A DNA stretch of 64,000 nt from Neorhizobium galegae (GCF_021391675.1 NZ_CP090095.1:4191001-4255000), one strand, 5' to 3'; numbered from the stretch's first letter, positions 37,576 to 48,484 are shown. Notes: generated by a model from the letters alone, not told the origin. Program-made: numbers and translations.

Positions 37576-38982
37576 TCACATATGGATCGGCTTGAAGAAG
37601 GTCGCGAGTGCGGCTTCCTTGACGGCCTCCGACATGGTCGGGTGGGCATGGCAGGTGCGGCCGAGGTCTTCCGAGGAGCCGCCGAATTCCATCAGCACGG
37701 CGATCTCGTGGATCATCTCGCCGGCGCCGAAGCCGACGATATGGCCGCCGAGAACCCGGTCGGTGTCCTTGTCGGCCAAGAACTTCACGAAACCGTCCGT
37801 CGCCAGCATGGCGCGGGCGCGGCCGTTCGCCGTGAACGGGAACTTGCCGACCTTGTAGGCGATGCCTGCAGCCTTCAGCTCTTCCTCGGTCTTGCCGACG
37901 GACGCGACTTCCGGCTGGGTATAGACGACGCTCGGGATGACGTCGTAGTTCACATGGCCATGCTGGCCGGCGAGGATTTCCGCCATCGCCACACCTTCGT
38001 CTTCCGCCTTGTGGGCAAGCATCGGTCCCTTGACCACGTCGCCGATCGCGTAGATGCCTTCGACATTGGTCTTGAAGTGGCCATCGATCTCGACGCGGCC
38101 GCGATTGTCGAGCTTGACGCCCGCTTCTTCCAGGCCGAGGCCTGCGGTGTAGGGCTTGCGGCCGGTAGAGATCAGCACGACGTCGGCTTCCAGCGTCTGG
38201 GCGTCACCACCCTTGACCGGCTCGTAGGTGACCTTGGCGCCATTGGCGGTCTTTTCGACGCCGGTGACCTTGGCATCCGTGCGGATGTCCATGCCCTGCT
38301 TGGCCATCATCCGCTGGAACTGCTTGGAGACTTCGCCGTCCATGCCGCCGAGCAGCTTGTCGAGATATTCGATCACGGTGACCTTGGCGCCGAGGCGCGA
38401 CCAGACCGAACCGAGCTCCATGCCGATGACGCCGCCGCCGACCACGATCAGATGCTGCGGCACCTTTTCGAGCGCGATGCCGCCGGTGGAGGAGATGATC
38501 ACCTTCTCGTCGATCTCGACATTGACGCCCGGAATGCCCGCAACGTCGGAGCCGGTGGCGATGACTATGTTCTTGGTCTCAAATTCCTGGACCTTGCCGT
38601 CGTCGCCGGTCACCGAGACCTTGCCGGCCGAGACGATCTTGCCGGTACCGATGAAGCCGTCGATCTTGTTCTTCTTGAACAGGAAGGAGACGCCGTCGAC
38701 GTTCGACTTCACGGTCGCGTCCTTGTGAGCCATCATCTTTTCGAGATTGAGTTTTGGCGCGGAGACCTCGACGCCGAGCGCATCCATGCCGTGGGCGGCG
38801 TGAGCGAACATCTCGGAGGCGTGCAGCAGCGCCTTGGAGGGGATGCAGCCGATGTTGAGGCAGGTCCCGCCATAGGTGGCGCGCTTTTCCACGACCGCGA
38901 CCTTGAGGCCGAGCTGGGCGGCCTTCACCGCGCAGACGTAACCGCCGGGGCCGCTTCCGATGACGACGACATCATAAGCCAT
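37576..38982 (-). CDS. lpdA: Dihydrolipoyl dehydrogenase (E3)
   Basis: 468-residue FAD flavoenzyme that reoxidises the lipoyl group of SucB with NAD+. N-terminal FAD fold VVIGSGPGGYVCA; redox disulfide C41/C46 (GGTCLNIGCIPSK); NAD domain GGGVIGMELGSVW; the C-terminal His-Glu pair HAHPTMSEA of the dimer interface. Last gene of the mdh-suc block, 25 bp after the SDR gene. Being in the same unit as sucAB marks it as the E3 of 2-oxoglutarate dehydrogenase. Confidence 0.96.
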   Translation of the reverse strand: MAYDVVVIGSGPGGYVCAVKAAQLGLKVAVVEKRATYGGTCLNIGCIPSKALLHASEMFAHAAHGMDALGVEVSAPKLNLEKMMAHKDATVKSNVDGVSFLFKKNKIDGFIGTGKIVSAGKVSVTGDDGKVQEFETKNIVIATGSDVAGIPGVNVEIDEKVIISSTGGIALEKVPQHLIVVGGGVIGMELGSVWSRLGAKVTVIEYLDKLLGGMDGEVSKQFQRMMAKQGMDIRTDAKVTGVEKTANGAKVTYEPVKGGDAQTLEADVVLISTGRKPYTAGLGLEEAGVKLDNRGRVEIDGHFKTNVEGIYAIGDVVKGPMLAHKAEDEGVAMAEILAGQHGHVNYDVIPSVVYTQPEVASVGKTEEELKAAGIAYKVGKFPFTANGRARAMLATDGFVKFLADKDTDRVLGGHIVGFGAGEMIHEIAVLMEFGGSSEDLGRTCHAHPTMSEAVKEAALATFFKPIHM

Positions 38983-39007
38983 AGTTCTTTTTCCTTCTCT
39001 TCATCTC

Positions 39008-39760
39008 TTAGCGCCCGCCGCTCACGTCGAGTATGGCGCCGGTTACGTAGGAAGCCGCTGGCGACAGAAAATAGAGGACGGCATCCGCCACTTCTTCCGC
39101 CCTGCCCGGCCGTTGCATGGGAACGCTGGACGCCATATCGCGCGCCCGGTCCGGCAGGCCGCCGGACGCGTGGATATCGGTGTCGATAATGCCCGGGCGG
39201 ATCGCATTGACGCGCACGCCTTCGGTCGCGACTTCGCGCGCCAGGCCAATGGTCAGCGTGTCGATCGCCGCCTTCGAAGCTGCGTAATCGACATATTGTC
39301 CCGGAGAGCCCAGCTTGGCAGCCATCGACGAGATATTGACGATCGCGCCACCCTTGCCGCCGTGTTTCGTCGACATGCGGCGCACCGCCTCTCCGGCACA
39401 CAGGATCGAACCGGTGACATTGACCCGCATCATTCGCTCGATGCGTTCGGCGCTCATCTCGTCGATGCGCTGCGGCATGTCGACGATCCCGGCATTGTTG
39501 ACCAGCCCGTCCAGCCGCCCGAAATGCCGATCGACCGCCTCGAACATCGACACGATCTCGGCGGCATTGCCGACGTCCGCCTGAACCGTGATCGCCTCGC
39601 CGCCGGCGGCCTCGATTTCCGAAACCACCTTTTCGGCTGCCTTCCGATTGGATGCGTAGTTCACCGCCACGCGCCAACCACGGCTGGCGGCCATGAGCGA
39701 GACCGCCGCACCGATGCCGCGGCTTCCGCCGGTCACCAGAAGAACAGGGTTTTCGCTCAT
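39008..39760 (-). CDS. Short-chain dehydrogenase/reductase
   Basis: 250-residue classical SDR. NAD(P) motif TGGSRGIG near residue 9, NNAG (LVNNAGI), catalytic Ser in IVNISS and YxxxK in YVDYAASKAAI. Substrate unknown. The start ATG overlaps the stop of the frameshifted gene upstream (ATGA). It is inserted between sucB and lpd, with which it is apparently co-transcribed. Confidence 0.9.
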   Translation of the reverse strand: MSENPVLLVTGGSRGIGAAVSLMAASRGWRVAVNYASNRKAAEKVVSEIEAAGGEAITVQADVGNAAEIVSMFEAVDRHFGRLDGLVNNAGIVDMPQRIDEMSAERIERMMRVNVTGSILCAGEAVRRMSTKHGGKGGAIVNISSMAAKLGSPGQYVDYAASKAAIDTLTIGLAREVATEGVRVNAIRPGIIDTDIHASGGLPDRARDMASSVPMQRPGRAEEVADAVLYFLSPAASYVTGAILDVSGGR

Positions 39761-40258
39761 GCCTTGCATTCCTTGAACTCGTAAAGGTCCCAGGGGACCT
39801 GTTTCAGACCGCTCTTGCCCCACAGCGTCGAATGTCGGATCGACGGGCCGAAACCCGGCATCAGGATCGCGTCCGGCGCCGGGGTATTCGCCGCGCCCAA
39901 TATGTCGATATGGCCGGTCGCCACATCAAGGGCATAGGGCACGCCGGTCCAGACGGTGCAGGCCCAGAAGTTCGGCGCCGGTCGCATCACCCTGCGGGCA
40001 GTTGTTCGTCACCATGCCGCCCGGGCGCTTGGATTCCTCGTCGTACATCACGTTGCCGTCGAGCTTCAGCTTGGCCCCGGTGATCGTGAAGAGATGGCTG
40101 ACCACGGCTGCATCCGAACCGACCGGCTTGAAGGCGAGCACCGTTCCGGCAGTAGTCTCCACGAACACGGCCTTCTCGATCGCGCATCGCTCGGCGGCAA
40201 CTGCCATGCCCGGCGCCAGGCACAAAATCGGAAGCCATGTCTTGAAGGATGCGATCAT
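39757..40258 (-). pseudogene. Exported protein of unknown function, interrupted by an apparent frameshift
   Basis: Reading from ATG at 40258, a signal peptide (MIASFKTWLPILCLAPGMAVA) and about 90 residues are in one frame. The frame then runs out of sense, and a shift of +1 near 39965-39985 (around GGCGCCGAACTTCTGG) restores a good continuation from FWACTVWTGVPYALDV to YEFKECKA, stopping in overlap with the SDR start. The joined product would be about 166 residues. No slippery sequence is present, so a real mutation or a base-call error is likelier than programmed frameshifting. The family was not recognised. Confidence 0.7.
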
Positions 40259-40262
40259 GGCA

Positions 40263-40679
40263 TCACCGGAACAGCGCGATGGTCATGGCGAGAAGCCCGA
40301 TCAGGCTCACCGTCCAGACGACGGACCGGATATAGGGCACGCCGCCCATGTAGAGCGGGATATAGACGACCCGGGCGACCAGCCAGATCCAGCCGCCGAT
40401 CAGCCCCCAGCCGGACGCATCGTCTCCCGCAAAGGCAACGCCGAGCAGCAGGCCGACGAACGCCGGATAGGTCTCCTGGAAATTCTTCGAGGCACGGGCG
40501 GCACGCCCCGCGAACCTGCCCTTCGGTGCCAGCCCCGCGTCCCGCGGTCCGGCATTCCACTCCGAGCCGAGTTCGCGGGTCGAAAGCATGCCCTGCAGCA
40601 GGACATGGAAGACCAGCAGGACAACGCTCAAGGCCAGCAGCGTCATGTATGGCGTTGCGGTGACCCCGAGCGTTTCCAT
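40263..40679 (-). CDS. MAPEG-family membrane protein
   Basis: 138 residues with four predicted helices (about 10-30, 70-85, 90-108 and 118-137). The FQETYPAFVGLLLGVAF stretch after a basic loop (RAARASKNFQE) is typical of MAPEG proteins, which include glutathione transferases and eicosanoid enzymes; bacterial members are mostly uncharacterised. It follows sucB by 15 bp and precedes the frameshifted gene by 4 bp, so it appears to belong to the suc operon. Confidence 0.82.
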   Translation of the reverse strand: METLGVTATPYMTLLALSVVLLVFHVLLQGMLSTRELGSEWNAGPRDAGLAPKGRFAGRAARASKNFQETYPAFVGLLLGVAFAGDDASGWGLIGGWIWLVARVVYIPLYMGGVPYIRSVVWTVSLIGLLAMTIALFR

Positions 40680-40694
40680 AGGTCCGTTCCCGTC

Positions 40695-41933
40695 TTAGAG
40701 ATCGAGAACCAGGCGTTCCGGATCTTCGAGGCTTTCCTTGACGCGCACCAGGAAGGTCACGGCTTCCTTGCCGTCCACCATGCGGTGGTCGTAGGAGAGC
40801 GCCAGATACATCATCGGGCGGATGACGATCTGGCCGCCGATGACGACCGGACGGTCCTGGATCTTGTGCATGCCGAGAATGCCGGACTGCGGCGCGTTGA
40901 GGATCGGCGAGGACATCAGCGAACCGTAGACGCCGCCGTTCGAGATGGTAAACGTGCCGCCCTGCATGTCGGCCATGGAGAGCTGGCCGTCGCGGGCGAG
41001 CTTGCCGAGGCGGCCGATATCCTTCTCGATTTCGGCGATCGACATCTGGTCGGCATTGCGCACAACCGGAACCACGAGGCCCTTGTCGGTGCCGACGGCG
41101 ACGCCGACATGGCAATACTGCTTGTAGATGATGTCGGTGCCATCGATCTCGGCGTTGACGGCCGGCAGTTCCTTCAGCGCGTGGGTGACGGCCTTGGTGA
41201 AGAAGCCCATAAAGCCGAGCTTCACGCCATGCTTCTTCTCGAACACGTCCTTGTAGCGGTTGCGCAGGTCCATGACCGCCTTCATGTCCACCTCGTTATA
41301 GGTGGTCAGCATGGCGGCGGTGTTCTGCGCGTCCTTGAGGCGGCGGGCGATCGTCTGGCGCAGGCGCGTCATCTTCACGCGCTCTTCGCGGGATGCGTCG
41401 TCAGCCGAGGAAACCGGGCGCGGTGCCGCCGGAGCGGCAGGGGCGGCAGCCGGAGCGGAAATGCCCTTGGCGACCGCAGCGATCACGTCGCCCTTGAGGA
41501 CCTGGCCACGCTTGCCCGAACCATCGATATCGGCAGTCGAGATGTTGCTGTCCGCAGCGATCTTGGCGGCAGCCGGAGCCGGCGGCATCGAGGTGGCGGC
41601 AGCGGCGACCGGCGCCGGAGCAGCCGGTTCGGCAGCCTTGGCCGGTGCGGCTTCGGCAGGCTTTGCAGCCGGAGCTGCGGTCGCGGCACCTGCCGCACCT
41701 GCGGCGATCTGGCCGAGCAGGGCGCCGAGACCGACGGTCTCGCCGTTGGCGGCGACAATCTCGGTCAGAACGCCTGCAGCCGGCGACGGAACCTCGACGG
41801 TCACCTTGTCCGTTTCGAGCTCGAGAAGCGGCTCGTCGGCCTTGACCGTGTCGCCGACCTTCTTGAACCAGGTGCCGACGGTTGCCTCGCTGACGGATTC
41901 TCCCAGAGTGGGGACGCGGATTTCGGTGGCCAT
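40695..41933 (-). CDS. sucB: 2-oxoglutarate dehydrogenase E2, dihydrolipoamide succinyltransferase
   Basis: 412 residues. One lipoyl domain with K43 (ETDKVTVEV), an Ala/Pro-rich linker, a peripheral subunit-binding domain, and the catalytic domain ending in [19 protein letters not shown] with the active-site His and Asp. It forms the core of the complex. It follows sucA by 57 bp. Confidence 0.97.
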   Translation of the reverse strand: MATEIRVPTLGESVSEATVGTWFKKVGDTVKADEPLLELETDKVTVEVPSPAAGVLTEIVAANGETVGLGALLGQIAAGAAGAATAAPAAKPAEAAPAKAAEPAAPAPVAAAATSMPPAPAAAKIAADSNISTADIDGSGKRGQVLKGDVIAAVAKGISAPAAAPAAPAAPRPVSSADDASREERVKMTRLRQTIARRLKDAQNTAAMLTTYNEVDMKAVMDLRNRYKDVFEKKHGVKLGFMGFFTKAVTHALKELPAVNAEIDGTDIIYKQYCHVGVAVGTDKGLVVPVVRNADQMSIAEIEKDIGRLGKLARDGQLSMADMQGGTFTISNGGVYGSLMSSPILNAPQSGILGMHKIQDRPVVIGGQIVIRPMMYLALSYDHRMVDGKEAVTFLVRVKESLEDPERLVLDL

Positions 41934-41990
41934 GATCTGTTTCCGTGTTTGTCAGGTTGTGTCTGTGAAAAGTGGAGGAGCGGCTGGGAA

Positions 41991-44987
41991 TCAGCCGCCG
42001 AGCGCATCTTCGAGGAAGGCTTCGAGCTGTGCGAGATGCTTCGACATCTGGCCCGTTGCAGGCGAGGCCGCTGCCGGCCGGCCCGTGTAACGGACACGCT
42101 GATACTTTGCATCGATATGCGCCAGAACCCATTCCAGATACGGGTCGATGAACGACCATGCACCCATGTTCTTCGGCTCTTCCTGGCACCAGACCATTTC
42201 CGCATTGCGGAAGCGGGAAAGCTCGTTGATCAGAGCCTTGGCCGGGAACGGATAAAGCTGTTCGATGCGCAGCAGGTAGATGTCGTCGATGCCGCGCTTT
42301 TCGCGCTCTTCGAGCAGGTCGTAATAGACCTTGCCGGTGCAGAGCACGACGCGACGGATCTTGGCATCCTTCTGCAGTTTGATCGGACCGTCCTTGATGA
42401 CCTCCGCATCGTCCCAGAGCAGGCGATGGAAGGAGGATTCGCCGGCCATTTCGGCAAGCGTCGAGGTGGCTCGCTTGTGGCGCAGCAGAGACTTCGGCGT
42501 CATAAGGATCAGCGGCTTGCGGAAGTCGCGCTTCGTCTGCCGGCGCAGAATGTGGAAGTAGTTAGCCGGCGTCGTGACGTTGGCCACCTGCATGTTGTCT
42601 TCGGCGCACATCTGCAGCCAGCGCTCCAGGCGTGCCGAGGAGTGTTCCGGACCCTGTCCTTCATAACCGTGCGGCAGCAGGCAGACGAGGCCGGACATGC
42701 GCAGCCACTTGCGTTCGCCCGACGAGATGAACTGGTCGAACACGACCTGCGCACCGTTGGCGAAGTCGCCGAATTGGGCTTCCCAGAGGGTCAGCGCGTT
42801 CGGGCGGGCGAGCGAATAGCCATATTCGAAGCCGAGGACCGCCTCTTCCGAAAGCATCGAGTTGATGACTTCGTAACGGGCCTGGGTCGGCGACAGGTTG
42901 GCGAGCGGAATGTAGCGCTCTTCGGTATCCTGATCGTAGAGAACCGAATGACGCTGCGAAAACGTGCCGCGTTCGCAATCCTGGCCGGACAGGCGGATCT
43001 TGGTGCCTTCGACGGCGAGCGAACCGAATGCCAGGGCTTCCGCCATGGCCCAGTCGATGCCTTCGCCGGTCTCGACCATCTGGGCGCGGTTTTCCATGAA
43101 CCGCTTGATGGTACGGTGAGCGTTGAAGCCTTCCGGGATGGTCGACAGCTTGCGGCCGATCTCCCGCAGTTCCCTCATCGGCATCGCGGTCTTGCCGCGG
43201 CGCTGTTCGTCGGCATTGTCGGCGGAACGCAGGCCCGACCACTGGCCGTCCAGCCAGTCGGCCTTGTTCGGCTTGTAGCTCTGGCCGGCCTCGAACTCGG
43301 TTTCGAGATTGGCGCGCCAGTCGGCCTTCATCTTCTCGAATTCGCCGTCGGTGAGGAGACCTTCGGCGATCAGGCGGTCGGCATAGATCTGCGCGACGGT
43401 CTTGTGGGCGCGGATGACCTTGTACATCTTCGGCTGCGTGAACGCCGGCTCGTCGCCTTCGTTATGGCCGAAGCGGCGGTAGCAGAACATGTCGATGACC
43501 ACCGGCTTGTGGAACTTCATCCGGTATTCGGTCGCGACCTTGGCGGCGTAGACGACCGCTTCCGGATCGTCGCCGTTGACGTGGAAGATCGGCGCCTCGA
43601 TCATCTTGGCGACGTCGGACGGATAGGGCGACGAACGCGAGAAGGCCGGATTGGTGGTGAAGCCGATCTGGTTGTTGACGATGACGTGCATCGTGCCGGC
43701 GACGCGGTGGCCGCGCAGGCCCGAAAGGCCGAGGATTTCAGCCACGACGCCCTGGCCCGCAAACGCGGCGTCGCCGTGCAGCAGGAGCGGCAGAACCTTG
43801 GAGCGCTCCTTCAGGGGAATGATGTCGCCGTCCCAGGCCTTGGCGAGCATGTCCTGCTTGGCGCGAGCCTTGCCCATGACGACCGGGTTGACGATTTCCA
43901 GATGCGACGGGTTCGCCGTCAGCGACATATGGACCTTGTTGCCGTCGAACTCGCGGTCCGACGAAGCGCCGAGATGGTACTTGACGTCGCCCGAACCTTC
44001 GACTTCGTCGGGCTTGAACGAACCGCCCTTGAATTCGTGGAACACCGCGCGGTGCGGCTTGAGCATGACGTTGGTCAGCACGTTCAGGCGGCCGCGATGC
44101 GGCATGCCGAGAACAACTTCTTCAAGACCTTCCTGGCCGCCGCGCTTGATGATCTGTTCGAGCGCCGGGATCAGCGATTCACCGCCGTCGAGGCCGAAGC
44201 GCTTCGTACCCTTGAAGCGGACGTCGAGGAACTGCTCGTAGCCTTCCGCTTCGACCAGCTTGGAAAGGATCGCCTTCTTGCCTTCCGGCGTGAATTCGAC
44301 GCCCTTGCCCGGGCCTTCGATGCGTTCCTGGATCCAGGACTTTTCTTCCGGATTGGAAATGTGCATGAACTCGACACCCAAGGTCGAGCAATAGGTCCGC
44401 TCCAGAATCTCGATCATCTGGCGCAGCGTCGCGTATTCGAGGCCGAGCACGTTGTCGATGAAGATCCGGCGGTCGTAGTCCGCCTCGGTGAAGCCGTAAG
44501 CGGACGGCGACAGTTCATTATAGTCCTCGACCGCGCTGGCAATGCCGAGCGGATCGAGCTTGGCATGCAGGTGACCCCGCATGCGGTAGGCGCGGATCAT
44601 CATGATGGCGCGCACGGAGTCCCGCGTCGCCTGCAGCACATCGGTTTCGTTGACCGGCTTGCCGGTCGCGGCAGCAGTCGCTTCCGCCTTTGCCTTCACC
44701 TTGGTTTCGATCGCCTTTTCGACGATCGGCCAGTTGCCGTCGAGCGCCGAGACCAGCTCGCCATTGGCCGCGATCGGCCAGTTCTTGCGCTGCCACGAGG
44801 CACCCTTCGCCGCCGCCTTCACATCGTCCGGATTGTCGGCGAGCGCCTTGAAGAAGGCCTGCCATTCCGGCGCGACGGATGTCGGGTCGTCCTCGTAACG
44901 AGCATGAAGCTGCTCGATATAGGCCGCGTTCTGTCCGTCGAGGAAAGAGGTGATGAGGAACTGCTCGTTGGCTTCTTGCCGTGCCAT
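41991..44987 (-). CDS. sucA: 2-oxoglutarate dehydrogenase E1
   Basis: 998-residue thiamine diphosphate-dependent decarboxylase of the complex. The N-terminal E2-interaction segment (SFLDGQNAAYIEQLHARYEDDP is the family start) is followed by the TPP domain (FCYRRFGHNEGDEPAFTQP) and the C-terminal transketolase part (HGYEGQGPEHSSARLERWL, CQEEPKNMGAW). The 239-bp spacer before it is highly structured, and the Shine-Dalgarno AGGAGG lies 24 bases from the ATG with a hairpin between. Confidence 0.97.
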   Translation of the reverse strand: MARQEANEQFLITSFLDGQNAAYIEQLHARYEDDPTSVAPEWQAFFKALADNPDDVKAAAKGASWQRKNWPIAANGELVSALDGNWPIVEKAIETKVKAKAEATAAATGKPVNETDVLQATRDSVRAIMMIRAYRMRGHLHAKLDPLGIASAVEDYNELSPSAYGFTEADYDRRIFIDNVLGLEYATLRQMIEILERTYCSTLGVEFMHISNPEEKSWIQERIEGPGKGVEFTPEGKKAILSKLVEAEGYEQFLDVRFKGTKRFGLDGGESLIPALEQIIKRGGQEGLEEVVLGMPHRGRLNVLTNVMLKPHRAVFHEFKGGSFKPDEVEGSGDVKYHLGASSDREFDGNKVHMSLTANPSHLEIVNPVVMGKARAKQDMLAKAWDGDIIPLKERSKVLPLLLHGDAAFAGQGVVAEILGLSGLRGHRVAGTMHVIVNNQIGFTTNPAFSRSSPYPSDVAKMIEAPIFHVNGDDPEAVVYAAKVATEYRMKFHKPVVIDMFCYRRFGHNEGDEPAFTQPKMYKVIRAHKTVAQIYADRLIAEGLLTDGEFEKMKADWRANLETEFEAGQSYKPNKADWLDGQWSGLRSADNADEQRRGKTAMPMRELREIGRKLSTIPEGFNAHRTIKRFMENRAQMVETGEGIDWAMAEALAFGSLAVEGTKIRLSGQDCERGTFSQRHSVLYDQDTEERYIPLANLSPTQARYEVINSMLSEEAVLGFEYGYSLARPNALTLWEAQFGDFANGAQVVFDQFISSGERKWLRMSGLVCLLPHGYEGQGPEHSSARLERWLQMCAEDNMQVANVTTPANYFHILRRQTKRDFRKPLILMTPKSLLRHKRATSTLAEMAGESSFHRLLWDDAEVIKDGPIKLQKDAKIRRVVLCTGKVYYDLLEEREKRGIDDIYLLRIEQLYPFPAKALINELSRFRNAEMVWCQEEPKNMGAWSFIDPYLEWVLAHIDAKYQRVRYTGRPAAASPATGQMSKHLAQLEAFLEDALGG

Positions 44988-45017
44988 GGTTATCTGCGGG
45001 CGCCGCGCCCGCCTCCT
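44988..45017 (-). promoter_or_regulatory. sucA ribosome binding site bridged by a hairpin
   Basis: AGGAGG (45017-45012) is too far from the ATG (44987) in linear sequence. Hairpin H6 (GCGGGCG-CGG-CGCCCGC, 45012-44996) lies exactly between, and only AGATAACC (8 bases) separates its 3' arm from the ATG. No other purine-rich Shine-Dalgarno is closer. When H6 folds, the spacing becomes normal. Confidence 0.6.
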
Positions 45018-45226
45018 GACGTAATCGGGACCGGAAAATACTCCGGCTTCCGCATTTTCTTGGTCTTCGTCTTGGTACCGGACCGCGCTTGGCGGTCACG
45101 CGTCTCCAGAAATTGAGAGACGCAAAACATGGACAGGCGAAACAATGGGACGCTTCGCCTGTCCGAAGCTTATCGGATCAATCGCCACCTATCTATCTAG
45201 GGGTGGCGATTGTCCTTTATGTGGCG
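44988..45226 (-). promoter_or_regulatory. Highly structured sucD-sucA spacer / sucA leader
   Basis: Six hairpins occupy most of the 239 bp. In transcript order: H1 45212-45179 (11-bp perfect stem, 12-base loop), H2 45164-45131 (11-bp perfect, 12-base loop), H3 45123-45100 (7 bp), H4 45097-45081 (6 bp), H5 45046-45031 (5 bp), H6 45012-44996 (7 bp, 3-base loop). H2 is followed by ATGTTTT and might act as a weak terminator or processing site. No protein-coding sequence is seen on either strand. Confidence 0.75.
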
Positions 45227-46132
45227 TCAGCCCTTGAGGACTTCAACCAAGGTCTTGCCGAGACGGGCCGGAGAAGGCGACACCTTGATGCCAGCCGATT
45301 CCATGGCCGCGATCTTCGATTCCGCGTCACCCTTGCCGCCGGAAACGACTGCACCGGCGTGACCCATGGTGCGGCCCTTCGGAGCGGTACGGCCCGCGAT
45401 GAAGCCGGCCATCGGCTTGCTGCGGCCCTTCTTGGCTTCGTCCTTCAGGAACTGCGCCGCGTCTTCTTCTGCCGAACCGCCGATTTCGCCGATCATGATG
45501 ATCGAGGTCGTGGCTTCGTCCGCGAGGAACATTTCCAGCACGTCGATGAACTCGGTGCCCTTGACCGGGTCGCCGCCGATGCCGACGGCCGTCGTCTGGC
45601 CGAGGCCTTCGTTCGAGGTCTGGAACACGGCCTCATAGGTGAGCGTGCCCGAGCGGGAAACGATGCCGACCGAACCCTTGCGGAAGATCGAGCCCGGCAT
45701 GATGCCGATCTTGCATTCTTCCGGGGTCAGGATGCCCGGGCAGTTGGGGCCGAGCAGTCGCGACTTGGAACGGTCGAGGCGAGCCTTGACGCGGACCATG
45801 TCCATGACCGGGATGCCTTCGGTGATGCAGGTGATGAACGGCACTTCGGCTTCGATCGCCTCGATGATCGCGTCTGCTGCACCTGCCGGCGGAACGTAGA
45901 TCACGGTCGCGTCGGCGCCGGTCCGTTCCTTGGCTTCGGCAACCGAGGTGAAGATCGGCAGCGACGTACCGTCGACGCCGGACGACCACGATTCGCCGCC
46001 CTTTTTGGGATGAACGCCACCCACCATCTTGGTGCCGTAGTAGGCGAGCGCCTGCTCCGTGTGGAAGGTGCCGGTCTTCCCGGTCAGGCCCTGGACGATG
46101 ACCTTGGTGTCTTTGTTGACGAGAATAGACAT
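45227..46132 (-). CDS. sucD: Succinyl-CoA synthetase alpha subunit
   Basis: 301 residues. CoA-binding Rossmann domain at the N-terminus ([12 protein letters not shown]), GPNCPGI motif, and phosphorylated H258 in [13 protein letters not shown]. Works with SucC in the substrate-level phosphorylation step. Follows sucC by 18 bp. Confidence 0.98.
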   Translation of the reverse strand: MSILVNKDTKVIVQGLTGKTGTFHTEQALAYYGTKMVGGVHPKKGGESWSSGVDGTSLPIFTSVAEAKERTGADATVIYVPPAGAADAIIEAIEAEVPFITCITEGIPVMDMVRVKARLDRSKSRLLGPNCPGILTPEECKIGIMPGSIFRKGSVGIVSRSGTLTYEAVFQTSNEGLGQTTAVGIGGDPVKGTEFIDVLEMFLADEATTSIIMIGEIGGSAEEDAAQFLKDEAKKGRSKPMAGFIAGRTAPKGRTMGHAGAVVSGGKGDAESKIAAMESAGIKVSPSPARLGKTLVEVLKG

Positions 46133-46150
46133 TGTTCCGGTCCTTCCAGG

Positions 46151-47344
46151 TTAGGCTTCGATCGCCGCGACGATCTTCTTCGCCGCGTCGTCAAGGTCGT
46201 CAGCCGCCGTGATAGCGAGACCAGACTCATTCAGGATCTTCTTGCCGAGCTCGACATTGGTGCCTTCGAGGCGCACGACGAGCGGAACCTTCAAGCCGAC
46301 CTCCTGCACCGCCGCGACAACGCCTTCGGCGATGACGTCGCAGCGCATGATGCCGCCGAAGATGTTGACGAGGATGCCCTCGACCTTCGGGTCCGCGGTG
46401 ATGATCTTGAAGGCCGCAGCCACCTTCTCCTTGCCGGCGCCGCCGCCGACGTCGCAGAAGTTAGCCGGCTCCTTGCCGTAGAGCTTGATGATGTCCATCG
46501 TCGCCATGGCGAGACCGGCACCGTTGACCATGCAGCCGATATTGCCGTCGAGGGCGACGTAAGCGAGATCCCACTTGGAGGCCTCGATTTCCTTGGCGTC
46601 TTCTTCGGTCTCGTCGCGCAGCGCCTTGACGTCGTCGTGACGGAAGAGCGCGTTGCCGTCGAACGACATCTTCGCGTCGAGAACGCGCAGGTGACCATTC
46701 TTCATGACGATCAGCGGGTTGATCTCGAGAAGAGCCATGTCCTTCTCGTTGAAGGCCTTGTAGAGCAGCGGGAAGAGCGACTTGGCGTCTTCGCCGGCGG
46801 CACCGTCGAGTTCCAGAGCCTTGGAGATCGCAGCGATATCCGCAGCCGTTACGCCGGCTTCCGGATCGATGGCGATCGTGTGGATCTTCTCAGGGGTATC
46901 GTGGGCGACGGCTTCGATGTCCATGCCGCCTTCGGTCGAAACGACGAATGCGACGCGGCCGACCGAGCGATCGACCAGCAGCGAGCAATAGAGTTCGCGG
47001 GCGATGTCGGCGCCGTCTTCGATGTAGAGGCGGTTGACCTGCTTGCCGGCTTCACCGGTCTGCGCGGTCACCAGCGTGTTGCCGAGCATTTCCTTGGCAT
47101 GCGCCTTGGCTTCCTCGATCGAGAAGGCCAGGCGAACGCCGCCCTTGGCGTCGGGGCCGAGTTCCTTGAACTTGCCCTTGCCGCGGCCGCCCGCATGGAT
47201 CTGGCTCTTCACGACGTAAAGCGGACCCGGCAGCGACTTTGCAGCCGCTTCGGCCTCTTCGGCCTTCAGGATCGCGACGCCTTCCGCAACCGGTGCGCCA
47301 TAGCCCTTCAGCAGAGCCTTGGCCTGATATTCATGGATGTTCAT
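46151..47344 (-). CDS. sucC: Succinyl-CoA synthetase beta subunit (ADP-forming)
   Basis: 397 residues. ATP-grasp N-terminal domain ([28 protein letters not shown]) and a C-terminal CoA-ligase domain with [14 protein letters not shown] and [15 protein letters not shown]. Forms the heterotetramer with SucD. Follows mdh by 36 bp. Confidence 0.98.
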   Translation of the reverse strand: MNIHEYQAKALLKGYGAPVAEGVAILKAEEAEAAAKSLPGPLYVVKSQIHAGGRGKGKFKELGPDAKGGVRLAFSIEEAKAHAKEMLGNTLVTAQTGEAGKQVNRLYIEDGADIARELYCSLLVDRSVGRVAFVVSTEGGMDIEAVAHDTPEKIHTIAIDPEAGVTAADIAAISKALELDGAAGEDAKSLFPLLYKAFNEKDMALLEINPLIVMKNGHLRVLDAKMSFDGNALFRHDDVKALRDETEEDAKEIEASKWDLAYVALDGNIGCMVNGAGLAMATMDIIKLYGKEPANFCDVGGGAGKEKVAAAFKIITADPKVEGILVNIFGGIMRCDVIAEGVVAAVQEVGLKVPLVVRLEGTNVELGKKILNESGLAITAADDLDDAAKKIVAAIEA

Positions 47345-47380
47345 GGGTTTATCCCTGTTTCGATGACTTCAGCGCGTCGA

Positions 47381-48391
<1,011 letters not shown>

Positions 48392-48484
48392 CTACCAATG
48401 TGCCAGACCGCATAGCCCCATCCGCTCAAAATGGCAATCGATTATTTTCCACTCAACTTTTTCAATCGGTTAGATGTTAAAACT

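Noticed and set aside
39757..39990. Separate small gene from a GTG at 39990
   Set aside because: It begins inside the upstream reading frame without a ribosome binding site, and its sequence continues that protein better after a one-base shift.
40002..45116. 1704-codon open frame on the plus strand opposite sucA and sucB
   Set aside because: It is an antisense shadow of high-GC coding DNA: low-complexity His/Arg/Asp-rich product, no domain, and full overlap with well-identified minus-strand genes.
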